This document shows, one piece after another, positions 34,499 to 43,335 of a DNA stretch of 64,000 nucleotides (the stretch's first letter is position 1; each line of letters starts with the position of its first letter). Under the pieces are notes generated by a model. That model was not told the origin of the DNA, did not search any database, and saw only the letters and a list, made by a program, of their open reading frames with translations. Both the position numbers and the translations under genes were made by a program. The stretch comes from Photorhabdus sp. CRCIA-P01 (GTDB lineage Bacteria > Pseudomonadota > Gammaproteobacteria > Enterobacterales > Enterobacteriaceae). Location: positions 1 through 64,000 of the forward strand of contig NZ_NMQR01000018.1 in the NCBI RefSeq assembly GCF_003545805.1. The letters run 5' to 3'.

Positions 34499-36577
34499 TT
34501 ACTGTGCATTTTTGGCTTTGGAACGAGAGATCCGTGCTTCGCCAATCAGGTAGTCAAATAAGAAAATAATGGCCAGCATAACTACAATCAGGATCGAGCC
34601 ATAAGCGATAGCAACCCCGTATTCACCATCTTCCACTCGATTCAGAATATAAGAGGTTGCTACGCGGGTGTCTGGCGTCACCAGGAAGACAATGGCGCTG
34701 ACGGTGGTAATCGCACGAACGAAGCTGTAGATCAGTGCGGATAAAATCGCCGGGCGCAGTAAGGGTAGCAGAACATGGAAGATGGTTTTCATCGACCCGG
34801 CGCGCAGGCTGAGTGAAGCTTCATCCAGTGATTTATCAATTTGCCCAAGGCCGGCAATACCGGCACGGATACCTACCGGCACATTGCGCATGGTCATGGA
34901 GATAATGACGATGGCCGCGGTTCCGGTGAGATAAAAAGGTGAATCGTTGAAGGCCAGAATGTAGGAAACCCCGGCGACGGTACCCGGTACAGCAAAGCAC
35001 AGCATGGTAGTGAATTCGATAGTTTTTTTACCGCGAAATTCCTGGCGTACAACAATGTAGGCAATTAGCAAACCAAGTATAGCGGTAATGGGGGCAGCGA
35101 TACCGGCGTAGAGCAGGGTATCCAGTAATGATGGCCATGCGCCATCGTGCATACCTTGACCGAACAGTTTGATGAAGTTATCCAAGGTCAGTGTGTAATC
35201 CACTCCCCAGTTGACGGTGAAACTGCCGTAGAAGATGCTGCCGTATAACAGAATGTTGAACACAACCCAGATAAATAGGATGGCACAGACGCCCCAAACC
35301 AGCGAAGTTGGCAACGGTTGTACGTCACCACGGTAGGATTTGCCGGAAACCGTGACGTAGGAGCGTTTACCAATCCACATATACTGAACGCAGAATATCA
35401 GCAGAGAGAAAACCAGCAGCGAAGCGCCTAGCGTACTGGCTGCCTGATAATCAAGCTGGGAACCGGTGATATAAAAATAAATCTGGGTCGCCAGTACGTC
35501 AAAGCTACCGCCTAGTACCAGTGGGTTACTGAAATCCGCCAGCGACTGGACAATGACAATCAGGAAAGCGTTCGCCAGTGCCGGTTTCAACAGCGGAATA
35601 AAAACATGGAAGAAAGTTTGATAGCGATTAGCGCGTAGAGTGTAAGCGGCTTCTTCCAATGAGGGGTGGATGGTTTTGATGGCGCCATCAAGGATCATAA
35701 ATGCCATTGGTGTGAAAGCCAAAACTTGAGCCAGCCAGATCCCGGTAAAACCATATAGCCAGTTGGTATTGGTTAAACCAAACCAGGTTGCCATAAATTC
35801 AGTGATATAACCGGAACGACCCATCATTAGGGTGACGCCTAAACCGACCACAAACGGCGGGGTGACGATGGGTAAGATAGAGAAGACCCGGCCAATAATG
35901 GCGGAACGTCGAGCGATTCTGGCGGTATAAATTGCCAGTACCAACCCGAAGAAAGTGCAACCTACACCAACCGCCAGAGAGAGTAGAATGGAGTTGATGA
36001 TAACCTGAATAATATGTGCCTGCCCCAGGATCGATATAAAAGCCAATGGGGCAAACTGACCGGCATCATCCGTGAACATCGGAATAAAGATGGCAATACT
36101 CGGATAAAGGATAAATATACCGATTAGGGCAATAACCGCGACCAATGAGCCGATAACAAAACTATCACCACCTAGCCACTCAAGGCGAGACAGGGCCAGA
36201 GTAATAATCGCGCCTAGCGAGATAAACAGGAGAATCGTAGAGTAGCCCAGTCCACGACCGATAATGGCTGCACTGATAACCACAAACAGAGCGCATAATA
36301 AGGCATAACCAGCGTCAAAATAGTGGCGGTGAGGTTGATTGCGGTTTGCTGGTGTGAGTGGACGTAGTAGTAGCGCTGAGGGTAACAGGAACCACAGTAA
36401 GCTGATGTTTAATCCGTTCCAGCCATAGGCGGTGAGAAGTTCATCTTGAGTAGAGTCGAAAAGGCCGTAGTCCAGGCTCCATGATGGCAGAAGCGCGAAG
36501 GCCAGCCACATCAGGGCAATCCACCAGAACACGGCATCCTGCTTCTGTCTGATAGGCAAGGTAAAAACGTGAGACAT
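34499..36577 (-). CDS. afuB: ABC importer permease, two fused transmembrane halves (AfuB type)
   Basis: A 692-residue inner-membrane permease with about 16 hydrophobic segments and two copies of the EAA motif. One is LEEAAYTLRANRYQTFFHVFIPLLKPA, the other is LDEASLSLRAGSMKTIFHVLLPLLRPA. This marks two fused permease halves, each contacting the ATPase. That length and fusion are typical of FbpB/AfuB-type proteins. It is preceded by a hairpin at 36683-36705 that may protect the binding-protein transcript. Confidence 0.85.
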   Translation of the reverse strand: MSHVFTLPIRQKQDAVFWWIALMWLAFALLPSWSLDYGLFDSTQDELLTAYGWNGLNISLLWFLLPSALLLRPLTPANRNQPHRHYFDAGYALLCALFVVISAAIIGRGLGYSTILLFISLGAIITLALSRLEWLGGDSFVIGSLVAVIALIGIFILYPSIAIFIPMFTDDAGQFAPLAFISILGQAHIIQVIINSILLSLAVGVGCTFFGLVLAIYTARIARRSAIIGRVFSILPIVTPPFVVGLGVTLMMGRSGYITEFMATWFGLTNTNWLYGFTGIWLAQVLAFTPMAFMILDGAIKTIHPSLEEAAYTLRANRYQTFFHVFIPLLKPALANAFLIVIVQSLADFSNPLVLGGSFDVLATQIYFYITGSQLDYQAASTLGASLLVFSLLIFCVQYMWIGKRSYVTVSGKSYRGDVQPLPTSLVWGVCAILFIWVVFNILLYGSIFYGSFTVNWGVDYTLTLDNFIKLFGQGMHDGAWPSLLDTLLYAGIAAPITAILGLLIAYIVVRQEFRGKKTIEFTTMLCFAVPGTVAGVSYILAFNDSPFYLTGTAAIVIISMTMRNVPVGIRAGIAGLGQIDKSLDEASLSLRAGSMKTIFHVLLPLLRPAILSALIYSFVRAITTVSAIVFLVTPDTRVATSYILNRVEDGEYGVAIAYGSILIVVMLAIIFLFDYLIGEARISRSKAKNAQ

Positions 36578-36682
36578 AATTTCCCTCTGTTTTATTATTA
36601 TTGTGAGATGGCAGCAGTAGGAAGCTATCCTCTAGGGCATTATTGGTGCGGGAAAAATAAGGCAGCCTGATGGATAGTTTCC

Positions 36683-36705
36683 AAGGGCGGAGGTGATCCG
36701 CCCTT
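36683..36705 (-). other. Intercistronic hairpin between afuA and afuB
   Basis: Perfect 9-bp stem (AAGGGCGGA with TCCGCCCTT, 36683-36691 and 36697-36705) with a GGTGA loop and no U-tract. Such hairpins after binding-protein genes often stabilise the upstream message or partly stop transcription. Confidence 0.6.
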
Positions 36706-36713
36706 GACTGACT

Positions 36714-37745
36714 TTATTTAGCCATTTTCACTTCTGTTACCCATTTGGTAATTAACTCTTTGCGTACATCATTGGCGCCATATTTATCCATGTCGTAATT
36801 GATCAGTTTCAGATCGGATAATTTAAGTGCCAAAGGCGAAGCTTTCGCCTTGGTATTGGTCAGGATCTGGTAAGCTTTCCCTTTCTTCCAACTTAGTTCC
36901 TGTGCTTCTTTGGATAACACCCAGTCAACAAACAGTTTGGCGTTGTCCATATTGCGGGCATTTTTGATGATACTTACGCCGCCGATTTCATAACCGGTAC
37001 TTTCACATGGCGCGATGAGTTTTAGTGGGGCGCCATTTTCTACTTCCAATGAGTAATCATGCAGGAAACCGATACCAATCGCGGATTCGCCACGGGCGGC
37101 ATTTCGTGCCGGTGCAATGCCGGATTTAGTGTACTGAGAAATATTGACGTTCAGTTTTTTCAGGTAATCAAATGCCTGATCCTTGCCCCATAGCTGAACA
37201 AAAGTTGCTAACGCGGTGTAAGCGGTGCCTGAACTTTGAGGATCGGCAATCTGAATTTCGCCTTTATATATTGGTTTGGTGAGATCTTTCCAGCAGGTTG
37301 GAATTGGCAGATTTTTCTCTTTTAGACGTTCAGTGTTGACGCCATAGCCGAGAATGCCGACGTAAACGGCGGAGCTGTAGTTGCCTTTACGTTTGGCCGG
37401 GTCGCGGAACCGCGGCATGATTTGCGCCAGATTAGGGGATTTATAAGGTTCTAGCAGATCCATCTCTCCCGCCTGAGATTGTGGGTCCAGGGTGCCGCCG
37501 TACCAGACATCAGCTTGTGGGTTGCGTTTTTCGGCTTCAATTTTTGCCAGAGTACTGCCTGAACCGTTACGGACAAAAGTAGTTTTTACATTATATTTTT
37601 CACCGAATGCTCTGGTTTCAGCTTCACACAAGGCGTTAGTCGCGCTGCAATAAACGATCAAACGTCCGGCGGCCTGAGCACTGTGGGTAAATGCAGCAAC
37701 GGCCAGACCGGCTGCGATAAGTGTAGAGAGAGGTTTCAGTTTCAT
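36714..37745 (-). CDS. afuA: Periplasmic binding protein of the importer (AfuA type)
   Basis: A class of periplasmic binding protein of about 343 residues. ATG 37745 is preferred (AAGGA eight bases before); an upstream ATG at 37766 would overlap uhpC. The signal peptide ends near SAQAAG. GRLIVYCSATNALCEAE and VWYGGTLDPQSQAG are family blocks, and IGIGFLHDYSLEVENGAP carries the His-Asp pair that, as I recall, contacts sugar phosphate in the Actinobacillus AfuA structure. No ferric-binding tyrosine pair like that of FbpA was seen. With UhpA, UhpB and UhpC encoded in the same operon, hexose-6-phosphate is the likely ligand; the symbol is by analogy. Confidence 0.82.
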   Translation of the reverse strand: MKLKPLSTLIAAGLAVAAFTHSAQAAGRLIVYCSATNALCEAETRAFGEKYNVKTTFVRNGSGSTLAKIEAEKRNPQADVWYGGTLDPQSQAGEMDLLEPYKSPNLAQIMPRFRDPAKRKGNYSSAVYVGILGYGVNTERLKEKNLPIPTCWKDLTKPIYKGEIQIADPQSSGTAYTALATFVQLWGKDQAFDYLKKLNVNISQYTKSGIAPARNAARGESAIGIGFLHDYSLEVENGAPLKLIAPCESTGYEIGGVSIIKNARNMDNAKLFVDWVLSKEAQELSWKKGKAYQILTNTKAKASPLALKLSDLKLINYDMDKYGANDVRKELITKWVTEVKMAK

Positions 37746-37762
37746 TATTTTATCCTTAGTAT

Positions 37763-39094
37763 TCAAAGCTGCTTATTATTGGAAAGTAGTGAGGCTACCC
37801 CTGCCATATGTTCCCTTTTACCAACGTCTGCCATTAACAGTGGCATCAACAGCAAACCCATCATGGCGGCTGCGGCCGTGAGCAGGGCAAACATTCCTGA
37901 CCAGCCATAGTGGGCAACTACCTGACTTAGTGGCCAGCCTGCGATTGCTGCGCCCAGATAGGCGTACAATCCTAGATAACCCGTGACCGTTCCGGCGGCT
38001 TGTTTATGGCAATATTCTGTTGCTGCCAGCCCAATCAGCATTTGCGGGCCAAATACAAAAAAACCGATACTGAAAAAACAGACTGCCAGCAGCGCGTAGT
38101 GATGAATGGGTGTGAGCCACAATGCGGTGACAGCCATAAATAGTCCAAGCGCAAACAGGAGAATCATTGGGGCGCGTTGACCACGGAACAGTAAATCAGA
38201 TCCCCAACCGGAAAACAGAGCACCGGTTAAACCACCGAGTTCAAACAGCGAGAGTGTCGCATTGGCACTGAGCAGATTGGCGCCATGTGTTTCTGACAGC
38301 CACAGGTTTCCCCAATCGTTAATCGCCATTCTGATGAGATAGATCAGAATGTAGGAGAATCCTAGCAGCCAGATAGTTCTGTTAGTTAAGATCGTATCTC
38401 GCAGTATTTGCATCATCGGCATGGGTGGCGATAGCTGTTCGTGTCGAAGCTCCAATGAGTCCTGCCGCCACTGTCCCACACTGGGCAAACCGTGCTGTTG
38501 TGGTATGTCGCATAACTGATGGCAGAGCCAGATGCCTAATAGAATGCCGATAATTCCCGGCATCATCAGCGCTGTTTGCCAGCCATAAGTTGTTGCCAGA
38601 AAAGCGGACAACATCGGGACAGTGATGCCGACAATATTAATGGAGATATTCCAGTATCCCCACCAGAAACCCCGTTCATTGCGAGAGTACCAGTGTGTCA
38701 GCAATCTGGCGCAGGGGGGCCATCCCCATCCTTGAAAGAAGCCGTTCAGTGTCCAGATGATCAGCAGTGCGGAAAATGATGAACAGAAAGCGAAGATAAT
38801 GTTTAACACACCTGTCATCACTAATCCGGCACCCATAAACCAGCGATAGCCGGTGCGATCATGAAATACGCCGGAAATAAATTTTGAGCTGCCGTAGGCC
38901 AGATAGAACAGCGTGGTTATCCAGCCAATATGCCCTTTGTCCAGTCCCAGTTCCGACTGCATAACCGGCATGACAAAGTTGAAGCTTTTTCGTGTCAGAT
39001 AAAATGCGGCATAGCCAATGATCATGGAAATCAGCAAACGGCTGCGCCAACGGCGATAGTGTTGTGAAATCTGTTCCTGGCTGGTGGTTTGCAT
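37763..39094 (-). CDS. uhpC: Hexose-phosphate sensor/transporter-like protein UhpC
   Basis: A 443-residue major-facilitator protein with twelve hydrophobic segments. The start at 39094 is chosen because GGAGG lies just upstream; an earlier ATG at 39109 reads through that site. YYRW-like RRWRSRLLISMIIGYAAFYLTRKSFNF and DKGHIGWITTLFYLAYGSSKF are the organophosphate:phosphate antiporter signature. In E. coli UhpC binds external glucose-6-phosphate and signals to UhpB. Its place between uhpB and the importer genes fits that role. UhpT, the usual transporter target, is not in this window. Confidence 0.88.
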   Translation of the reverse strand: MQTTSQEQISQHYRRWRSRLLISMIIGYAAFYLTRKSFNFVMPVMQSELGLDKGHIGWITTLFYLAYGSSKFISGVFHDRTGYRWFMGAGLVMTGVLNIIFAFCSSFSALLIIWTLNGFFQGWGWPPCARLLTHWYSRNERGFWWGYWNISINIVGITVPMLSAFLATTYGWQTALMMPGIIGILLGIWLCHQLCDIPQQHGLPSVGQWRQDSLELRHEQLSPPMPMMQILRDTILTNRTIWLLGFSYILIYLIRMAINDWGNLWLSETHGANLLSANATLSLFELGGLTGALFSGWGSDLLFRGQRAPMILLFALGLFMAVTALWLTPIHHYALLAVCFFSIGFFVFGPQMLIGLAATEYCHKQAAGTVTGYLGLYAYLGAAIAGWPLSQVVAHYGWSGMFALLTAAAAMMGLLLMPLLMADVGKREHMAGVASLLSNNKQL

Positions 39095-39182
39095 ACCCGA
39101 CTCCTCCATGAAAGGAAAATATAAAGAAAAATTAATGAAAATGGATGGGATAAGGTTTTAGGCAACTAGGAATAATGCTTAG

Positions 39183-40727
39183 TTATGCCTGATTTTCATC
39201 GGAATTTGTGGGCAGCTTAACAATTATGCGCGTGCCGTTATCATTGCTTAACTGCCAATCTCCACCTAACGCACGGATACGTTCTTCAATACCCTGGAGG
39301 CCAAATCCGCCTTTTCTTTTATCTTCTGTAATGCCGATGCCGTTATCACTGATTCTGAGCTCAATCACATCCCTGTTCTGTTGCAGGATGATAGCGATTT
39401 GAGTCGCTTTCGCGTGTTTGCTGATATTGTTCAGTAACTCCTGAACCAGACGGTAAAGGGTAAAAACCACCGTTTCATCGGTTGGATTTTGAGGAAGCTG
39501 GTAATTCAACTGGCAATCAATATCTCGTTCTTTAAACGCAAATTCATGGATCAGATGGTGAAGCGCTTTTTCTAAAGACATCTCTTCCAGAACTGGTGGG
39601 CGCAATTGGCGTAATAATTGACGGGTGGATTGATGGATCTGTTGGGCTAGGTTATTGATCTGTTCTGCGATCATTTTTGTTGCCGGGGCGCTGGTGGTAC
39701 GTTTTATCAGCGTTGCTTGAATTTGAATGGCAGTAATATTCTGGCCAATTTCATCATGTAACTCGCGGGCAATACTTTTACAAACGTCTTCTTCTGTGTG
39801 AACCAGTTTCTTCATCAGGTTATGGCGGGCGGTTAACTCCCGCTCTAAGAGTTCACGGTAACGTTGCAAATTTTCAGCGAGCTGTTGTTGACGGCTGATT
39901 GCTATCCCCAGACCTATGCCTAACAGGGCCTGAATAGTCAGGAACATTTCCAGTTCTCCTAAATCATTAAAAGCGCCACTAAATTGCCGAGCTGACGTGA
40001 TCATTAGGCTCCCTAGCAAAGCCGCCAGTACTCCACCTTGCCAGCCATAACGGTAGGCCATAAAGACATTAGGGATAAATATTAGAATCACCAAAAGATT
40101 CTCAATTTCTGGTGACATAAAGATCTGGGCGCTCAACCCTAGTAAGCAAAATAGACAGCACCACATCAACAAAGAAGGACGTAACTGTGGATCAGGGTCG
40201 CTCGGTTGCAGCATATTTTTTAGATGTTGCTGACGTAGATATTCATAGATCAGATAAACAAAAGGTGACAGTAAAACACCACCGGTTAATGAAGTGAGAA
40301 ATAGGTGGCTGGCGCTGGCAGTCAGCGTAAATCCCAGACAAACAGCCTGCAACATGCTATTGGCGGCTACGCCAGCCAGCAGAATTGAGAGCCGTTGCCA
40401 ATATAGGGGATAGTGCTCCCAGAATTGTTGCACGATAAGGGTGGGTATTAGGCTGAGAAAGGGGGATAACAGAATGATATTGTGAGTAATAAGTTGTTCA
40501 CTGCCAAGCCATGGCAAAATGATAATCTCAGTGGCTAATAAGGTTGGTAAGTAACGACGCCCCAGCAGGATAAACAGCGCCAGCCGTAACCCTTGTGGCA
40601 GAAGTAGTGTAGCTTGTTGCCCATTGTCATTCAGGTAGAAGCTGATGGTCCACAGAGCAAGCCAGCTCAGAGAATAAAAAATCAGCAGAAAGAGTGATAA
40701 CAGGCCGAATCGTGATCTTCTGTTCAT
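39183..40727 (-). CDS. uhpB: Membrane sensor histidine kinase UhpB
   Basis: A 514-residue kinase with eight or more N-terminal hydrophobic segments (MASE1-like, to about residue 280). Then comes a short coiled linker and the dimerisation/phospho-acceptor block CKSIARELHDEIGQNITAIQ with the conserved His. The ATPase domain has ELLNNISKHAKATQ, ISDNGIG and GFGLQGIEERIRALGG. It receives the signal from UhpC and phosphorylates UhpA. Its ATG overlaps the uhpA stop (ATGA). Confidence 0.92.
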   Translation of the reverse strand: MNRRSRFGLLSLFLLIFYSLSWLALWTISFYLNDNGQQATLLLPQGLRLALFILLGRRYLPTLLATEIIILPWLGSEQLITHNIILLSPFLSLIPTLIVQQFWEHYPLYWQRLSILLAGVAANSMLQAVCLGFTLTASASHLFLTSLTGGVLLSPFVYLIYEYLRQQHLKNMLQPSDPDPQLRPSLLMWCCLFCLLGLSAQIFMSPEIENLLVILIFIPNVFMAYRYGWQGGVLAALLGSLMITSARQFSGAFNDLGELEMFLTIQALLGIGLGIAISRQQQLAENLQRYRELLERELTARHNLMKKLVHTEEDVCKSIARELHDEIGQNITAIQIQATLIKRTTSAPATKMIAEQINNLAQQIHQSTRQLLRQLRPPVLEEMSLEKALHHLIHEFAFKERDIDCQLNYQLPQNPTDETVVFTLYRLVQELLNNISKHAKATQIAIILQQNRDVIELRISDNGIGITEDKRKGGFGLQGIEERIRALGGDWQLSNDNGTRIIVKLPTNSDENQA

Positions 40728-41356
40728 GGATTCCCTATCAAAATCTGGTGTTGCAGGGCGTAATGAACCAGATCAATGGTGCTATTGCACTGGAGTTTGC
40801 TGAGAATATTGGCACGATGAACATGAACCGTTTTATGGCTGAGATAGAGTTGTTCTGCGATAGTTTTAACATTAATGCCATTGATAAGTAGATCAAATAT
40901 TTCCCGTTCTCTGGGGGTTAGAACTTGCAGTGCTGTAACTTTCTGTGATGTTTGACGCAGCGCTTTGAGTGCATCAGCACACAAATAGCATCCCCCTTGA
41001 TGTACGGAGCGTACCGCCTGTACTAATTCTTCTGGACCACATCGTTTGGTGAGATAGCCGCAGGCACCGGCATCCAGCGCACTTTGGACAAATGCGGTGG
41101 TGTCATAAATGCTGAGAATAATGGTGCGAAAATTAGGCCGTTTTTGCCGTAACCGGGTGAGCAGGTGTAAACCACTTTCATCCGGCATAGCGATATCCAT
41201 CACGGCAACATCAATCGGGTTTCTGAGTAAACCCGACCAGGCTTCGCTGGCACTGGCGTATTGCCCGGCAATTTCAAGATCATTTTCAAGCGTGAGTAAT
41301 TGGGCAAAACCGGAACGAACGACTACGTGGTCATCAATAAGTGCAACTCTAATCAT
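40724..41356 (-). CDS. uhpA: Response regulator UhpA (NarL/FixJ type)
   Basis: A 210-residue regulator. The receiver domain has the acidic pair in VALIDDH, the phospho-acceptor Asp54 in VAVMDIAMP, and the Lys of the GYLTK block. The C-terminal LuxR-type helix-turn-helix is LTPREREIFDLLINGINVKTIAEQLYLSHKTVHVHRANI. In E. coli UhpA activates uhpT. Here the downstream importer genes are the likely target, probably from a promoter that drives the whole operon. First gene of the operon; about 250 bases upstream to the next gene. Confidence 0.93.
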   Translation of the reverse strand: MIRVALIDDHVVVRSGFAQLLTLENDLEIAGQYASASEAWSGLLRNPIDVAVMDIAMPDESGLHLLTRLRQKRPNFRTIILSIYDTTAFVQSALDAGACGYLTKRCGPEELVQAVRSVHQGGCYLCADALKALRQTSQKVTALQVLTPREREIFDLLINGINVKTIAEQLYLSHKTVHVHRANILSKLQCNSTIDLVHYALQHQILIGNP

Positions 41357-41605
41357 AATTTTTTAATGAATAATTCTAAATACAATAAGTTGCATGATGT
41401 GCAGGAAAGGCAGGTTGTGCAAATTAATAAGCTGAATTTGTAAGAAAGTTAACAAATTTAGGGAGTTGATGGAGGGAAAGATTGTTTGTTAACTATGAAT
41501 TTATGAGCCACCTTTATGCTCTGAGTATTGGTGGAGGCCGGAAAGATGGAGATTAAAATATCTGTCACAATGACAACGCGCCCGTTTTGGCGCGTTGAAG
41601 TAACA

Positions 41606-41902
41606 TCAGGTAGATTTAATTTGGTTAATAATAAAAGGATTAACCTGCAATAAAATAAGTAGCTTTCTTGCTGCGCCAGTTGGATGGCGACGTTTACTTT
41701 CCCAGCTTTTTACCAAGTCATAGCTTACGCCAACTGCTACGGCAAACTCCTGTTGTTTCAGGCCAGTTGCTTCGCGTATTGCTTTCACGTCAATTTCCGT
41801 GAAAGTGTGAACGTGTTCCGGTTTTGGCGTCAGTTCACCTTTTTCAATTTTCACCATTTCTTCCGCACTGGCTAGCAGATCGGCAAACAATTCATGTTTC
41901 AT
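41606..41902 (-). CDS. NadS/HigA2-type antitoxin
   Basis: A 98-residue protein with FTEIDVKAIREATGLKQQEFAVAVGVSYDLVKSWESKRRHPTGAARKLL, an XRE-type helix-turn-helix of the NadS/HigA2 group. The N-terminal LLASAEEMVKIEKGEL is the toxin-binding segment. It follows the toxin gene by about 85 bases, the usual toxin-first order of HigBA pairs. It should repress its own promoter and neutralise the toxin. Confidence 0.88.
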   Translation of the reverse strand: MKHELFADLLASAEEMVKIEKGELTPKPEHVHTFTEIDVKAIREATGLKQQEFAVAVGVSYDLVKSWESKRRHPTGAARKLLILLQVNPFIINQIKST

Positions 41903-41987
41903 AAATACCTCAGCCGGCTATTTCAGTAAATCATATATGATATTTTCATCACACCGTTTAACCTTGCTTGTTGTTTCAACAAGTAAT

Positions 41988-42305
41988 TTAATCCAAGAGA
42001 GTAGACATTTTCTTTAATGCTTTCTTCTGCCCTTCCGTTAAATTATCTAGCTCACTTTTTGGGTAAATTAATGCTAAATAAATACGACCTTTACGGGTGA
42101 CATTATAGTAAATAACTCTAATACCACCTCGTTTTCCTGTTCCCTGACGGCTCCAACGTATTTTGCGAAATCCGCCAGTATCAGAGATAGTATCTCCTTC
42201 TTCGGGGTTATTAATCAGAACTTCTTGAAACTTTCGATATTCATCATCAGTTAGCAGCGTTTGCCGTCTTTTACTGAAACCTTGTAGTTCAATGAACGTA
42301 AACAT
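41988..42305 (-). CDS. HigB2/RelE-superfamily toxin
   Basis: A 105-residue protein with FIELQGFSKRR, LTDDEYRKFQ, GFRKIRWSRQGTGKRGGIRVIYY and IYLALIYPKSELDNLTEGQKKALKK, the full signature of HigB2-type ribosome-dependent mRNA interferases. The frame is complete and the catalytic Arg/Lys/Tyr positions appear intact. Expressed with the antitoxin encoded just after it. Confidence 0.9.
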   Translation of the reverse strand: MFTFIELQGFSKRRQTLLTDDEYRKFQEVLINNPEEGDTISDTGGFRKIRWSRQGTGKRGGIRVIYYNVTRKGRIYLALIYPKSELDNLTEGQKKALKKMSTLLD

Positions 42306-42339
42306 TGAGTCCCCTGATTAGTTATCGTTTATGTAGATT

Positions 42340-42386
42340 GTACGTGTACTGTGTACTCTTTTCAATCATATTGGTGTACGTAGTAC
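42340..42386 (-). promoter_or_regulatory. Candidate operator of the higBA locus
   Basis: Five GTAC tetramers occur in 47 bases (42340, 42346, 42353, 42376, 42383), 35-80 bases upstream of the toxin start. GTAC is self-complementary, so this makes clustered dyads typical of antitoxin operators. Confidence 0.5.
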
Positions 42387-42411
42387 ATATTTAACCTACG
42401 GAATAACAAAC

Positions 42412-42630
42412 TTGCTTGTGATCCTCATTTTTACAAACCAATTTACTTCCTTCTTTATGCCAAAATCATCAATGATTCCCTATGTAATAGTTGTCTCTGT
42501 GCTGGTAATTTTGATAGCAGTGCAAGCGTTGGCAGAAAACGAGTTAGTAAGATTGGTAAAAAATCCTATGTCTATCTATAACTTAATTGCCACCGAATCA
42601 TCATTTGTCAATACTTGCTGGCTGAACTGA
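42412..42630 (+). CDS. Hypothetical single-helix membrane protein, doubtful
   Basis: A frame of about 72 codons that can be read from 42412, with one hydrophobic segment (YVIVVSVLVILIAV) and a charged C-terminal part. No ribosome binding site of note and no family recognised. It lies in the 430-base gap between the higBA operator and the type III chaperone gene, which otherwise contains nothing I can name. It may be a remnant. Confidence 0.25.
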   Translation: MLVILIFTNQFTSFFMPKSSMIPYVIVVSVLVILIAVQALAENELVRLVKNPMSIYNLIATESSFVNTCWLN

Positions 42631-42819
42631 GCGCGGTGGATTCAAGCCGTACTTTCACGGTGCAACCCAACTGCTGATCAGTCACTATTTCGACGTCGAT
42701 ATAAAAAACTTCGCCCCAGAGATAAATCATGGCTTGCCTGTGATTGTTAACATGCTCCCACTTCCTATTGCGTGCGAAACCCTTCCGTTTGCAAGGGATA
42801 ATGAGCGGAGAACATCATA

Positions 42820-43299
42820 GTGAAAGCATATCAGCAGACAGTATCGGAATGGTTGCGCCTTGTTGGTGAACGCCAAGGCGTGGCTTTGAGCCTCGGCGGC
42901 GATGGTCACTGTACCGTGCCTTTCGGACAAGGTGGAGAGTGCATCGTTGAAGTACCGGATAACGACGATATTCAGGCATTTTATCTCTATATTCCTTTGT
43001 TGCGATTGCCTGTGGATGAATCGGGCCAGTTGATGCTGACTCGGGCTGCCCTTGAGCTGAATATGTTCGGTCTCACCACGGGCGGTAGTCAGATCAGTTT
43101 GGACAGTCGCACCAATTATCTGGTGTTGAGTTTCTCTGCGTTGATCGAGATGTTCGACGAAACTGCATTTATGCAGACTCTGGGTGAGTTTCTCGATCTT
43201 GGGATCAGCTTGCAGTCTCAGTTTCAGGTGATCAACACCCAGCAGAACGGAACATCATCTGCGCTGCATCCATTACCCGGATCGGCCATCGTATGCTAA
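42820..43299 (+). CDS. CesT-like type III secretion chaperone
   Basis: A 159-residue acidic protein starting at GTG 42820, with GCGGAG about ten bases upstream. The layout fits class I type III secretion chaperones: an N-terminal helix (YQQTVSEWLRLVGERQG), beta strands carrying LSLGGDGHCTVPF and ECIVEVPD, then IPLLRLP, AALELNMFGLTTGG (a CesT-family hallmark is a similar ALxLN stretch) and a C-terminal helix MFDETAFMQTLGEFL. It is encoded 36 bases upstream of the lipase-like gene, the normal arrangement for a chaperone and its effector. The patch is visibly more GC-rich than its neighbours, suggesting acquisition. Confidence 0.72.
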   Translation: MKAYQQTVSEWLRLVGERQGVALSLGGDGHCTVPFGQGGECIVEVPDNDDIQAFYLYIPLLRLPVDESGQLMLTRAALELNMFGLTTGGSQISLDSRTNYLVLSFSALIEMFDETAFMQTLGEFLDLGISLQSQFQVINTQQNGTSSALHPLPGSAIVC

Positions 43300-43335
43300 G
43301 TAGCGGTTATCTGAATAACTAAGGAGAATAATAAG

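Noticed and set aside
36714-37745. AfuA as a ferric-iron binding protein (FbpA)
   Set aside because: No paired iron-binding tyrosines were seen near the C-terminus and the uhp linkage points to sugar phosphates; not excluded experimentally.
42412-42819. A hidden type III secretion apparatus gene upstream of the chaperone
   Set aside because: The stretch has no coding frame of useful length with recognisable motifs; only one doubtful membrane-helix frame.
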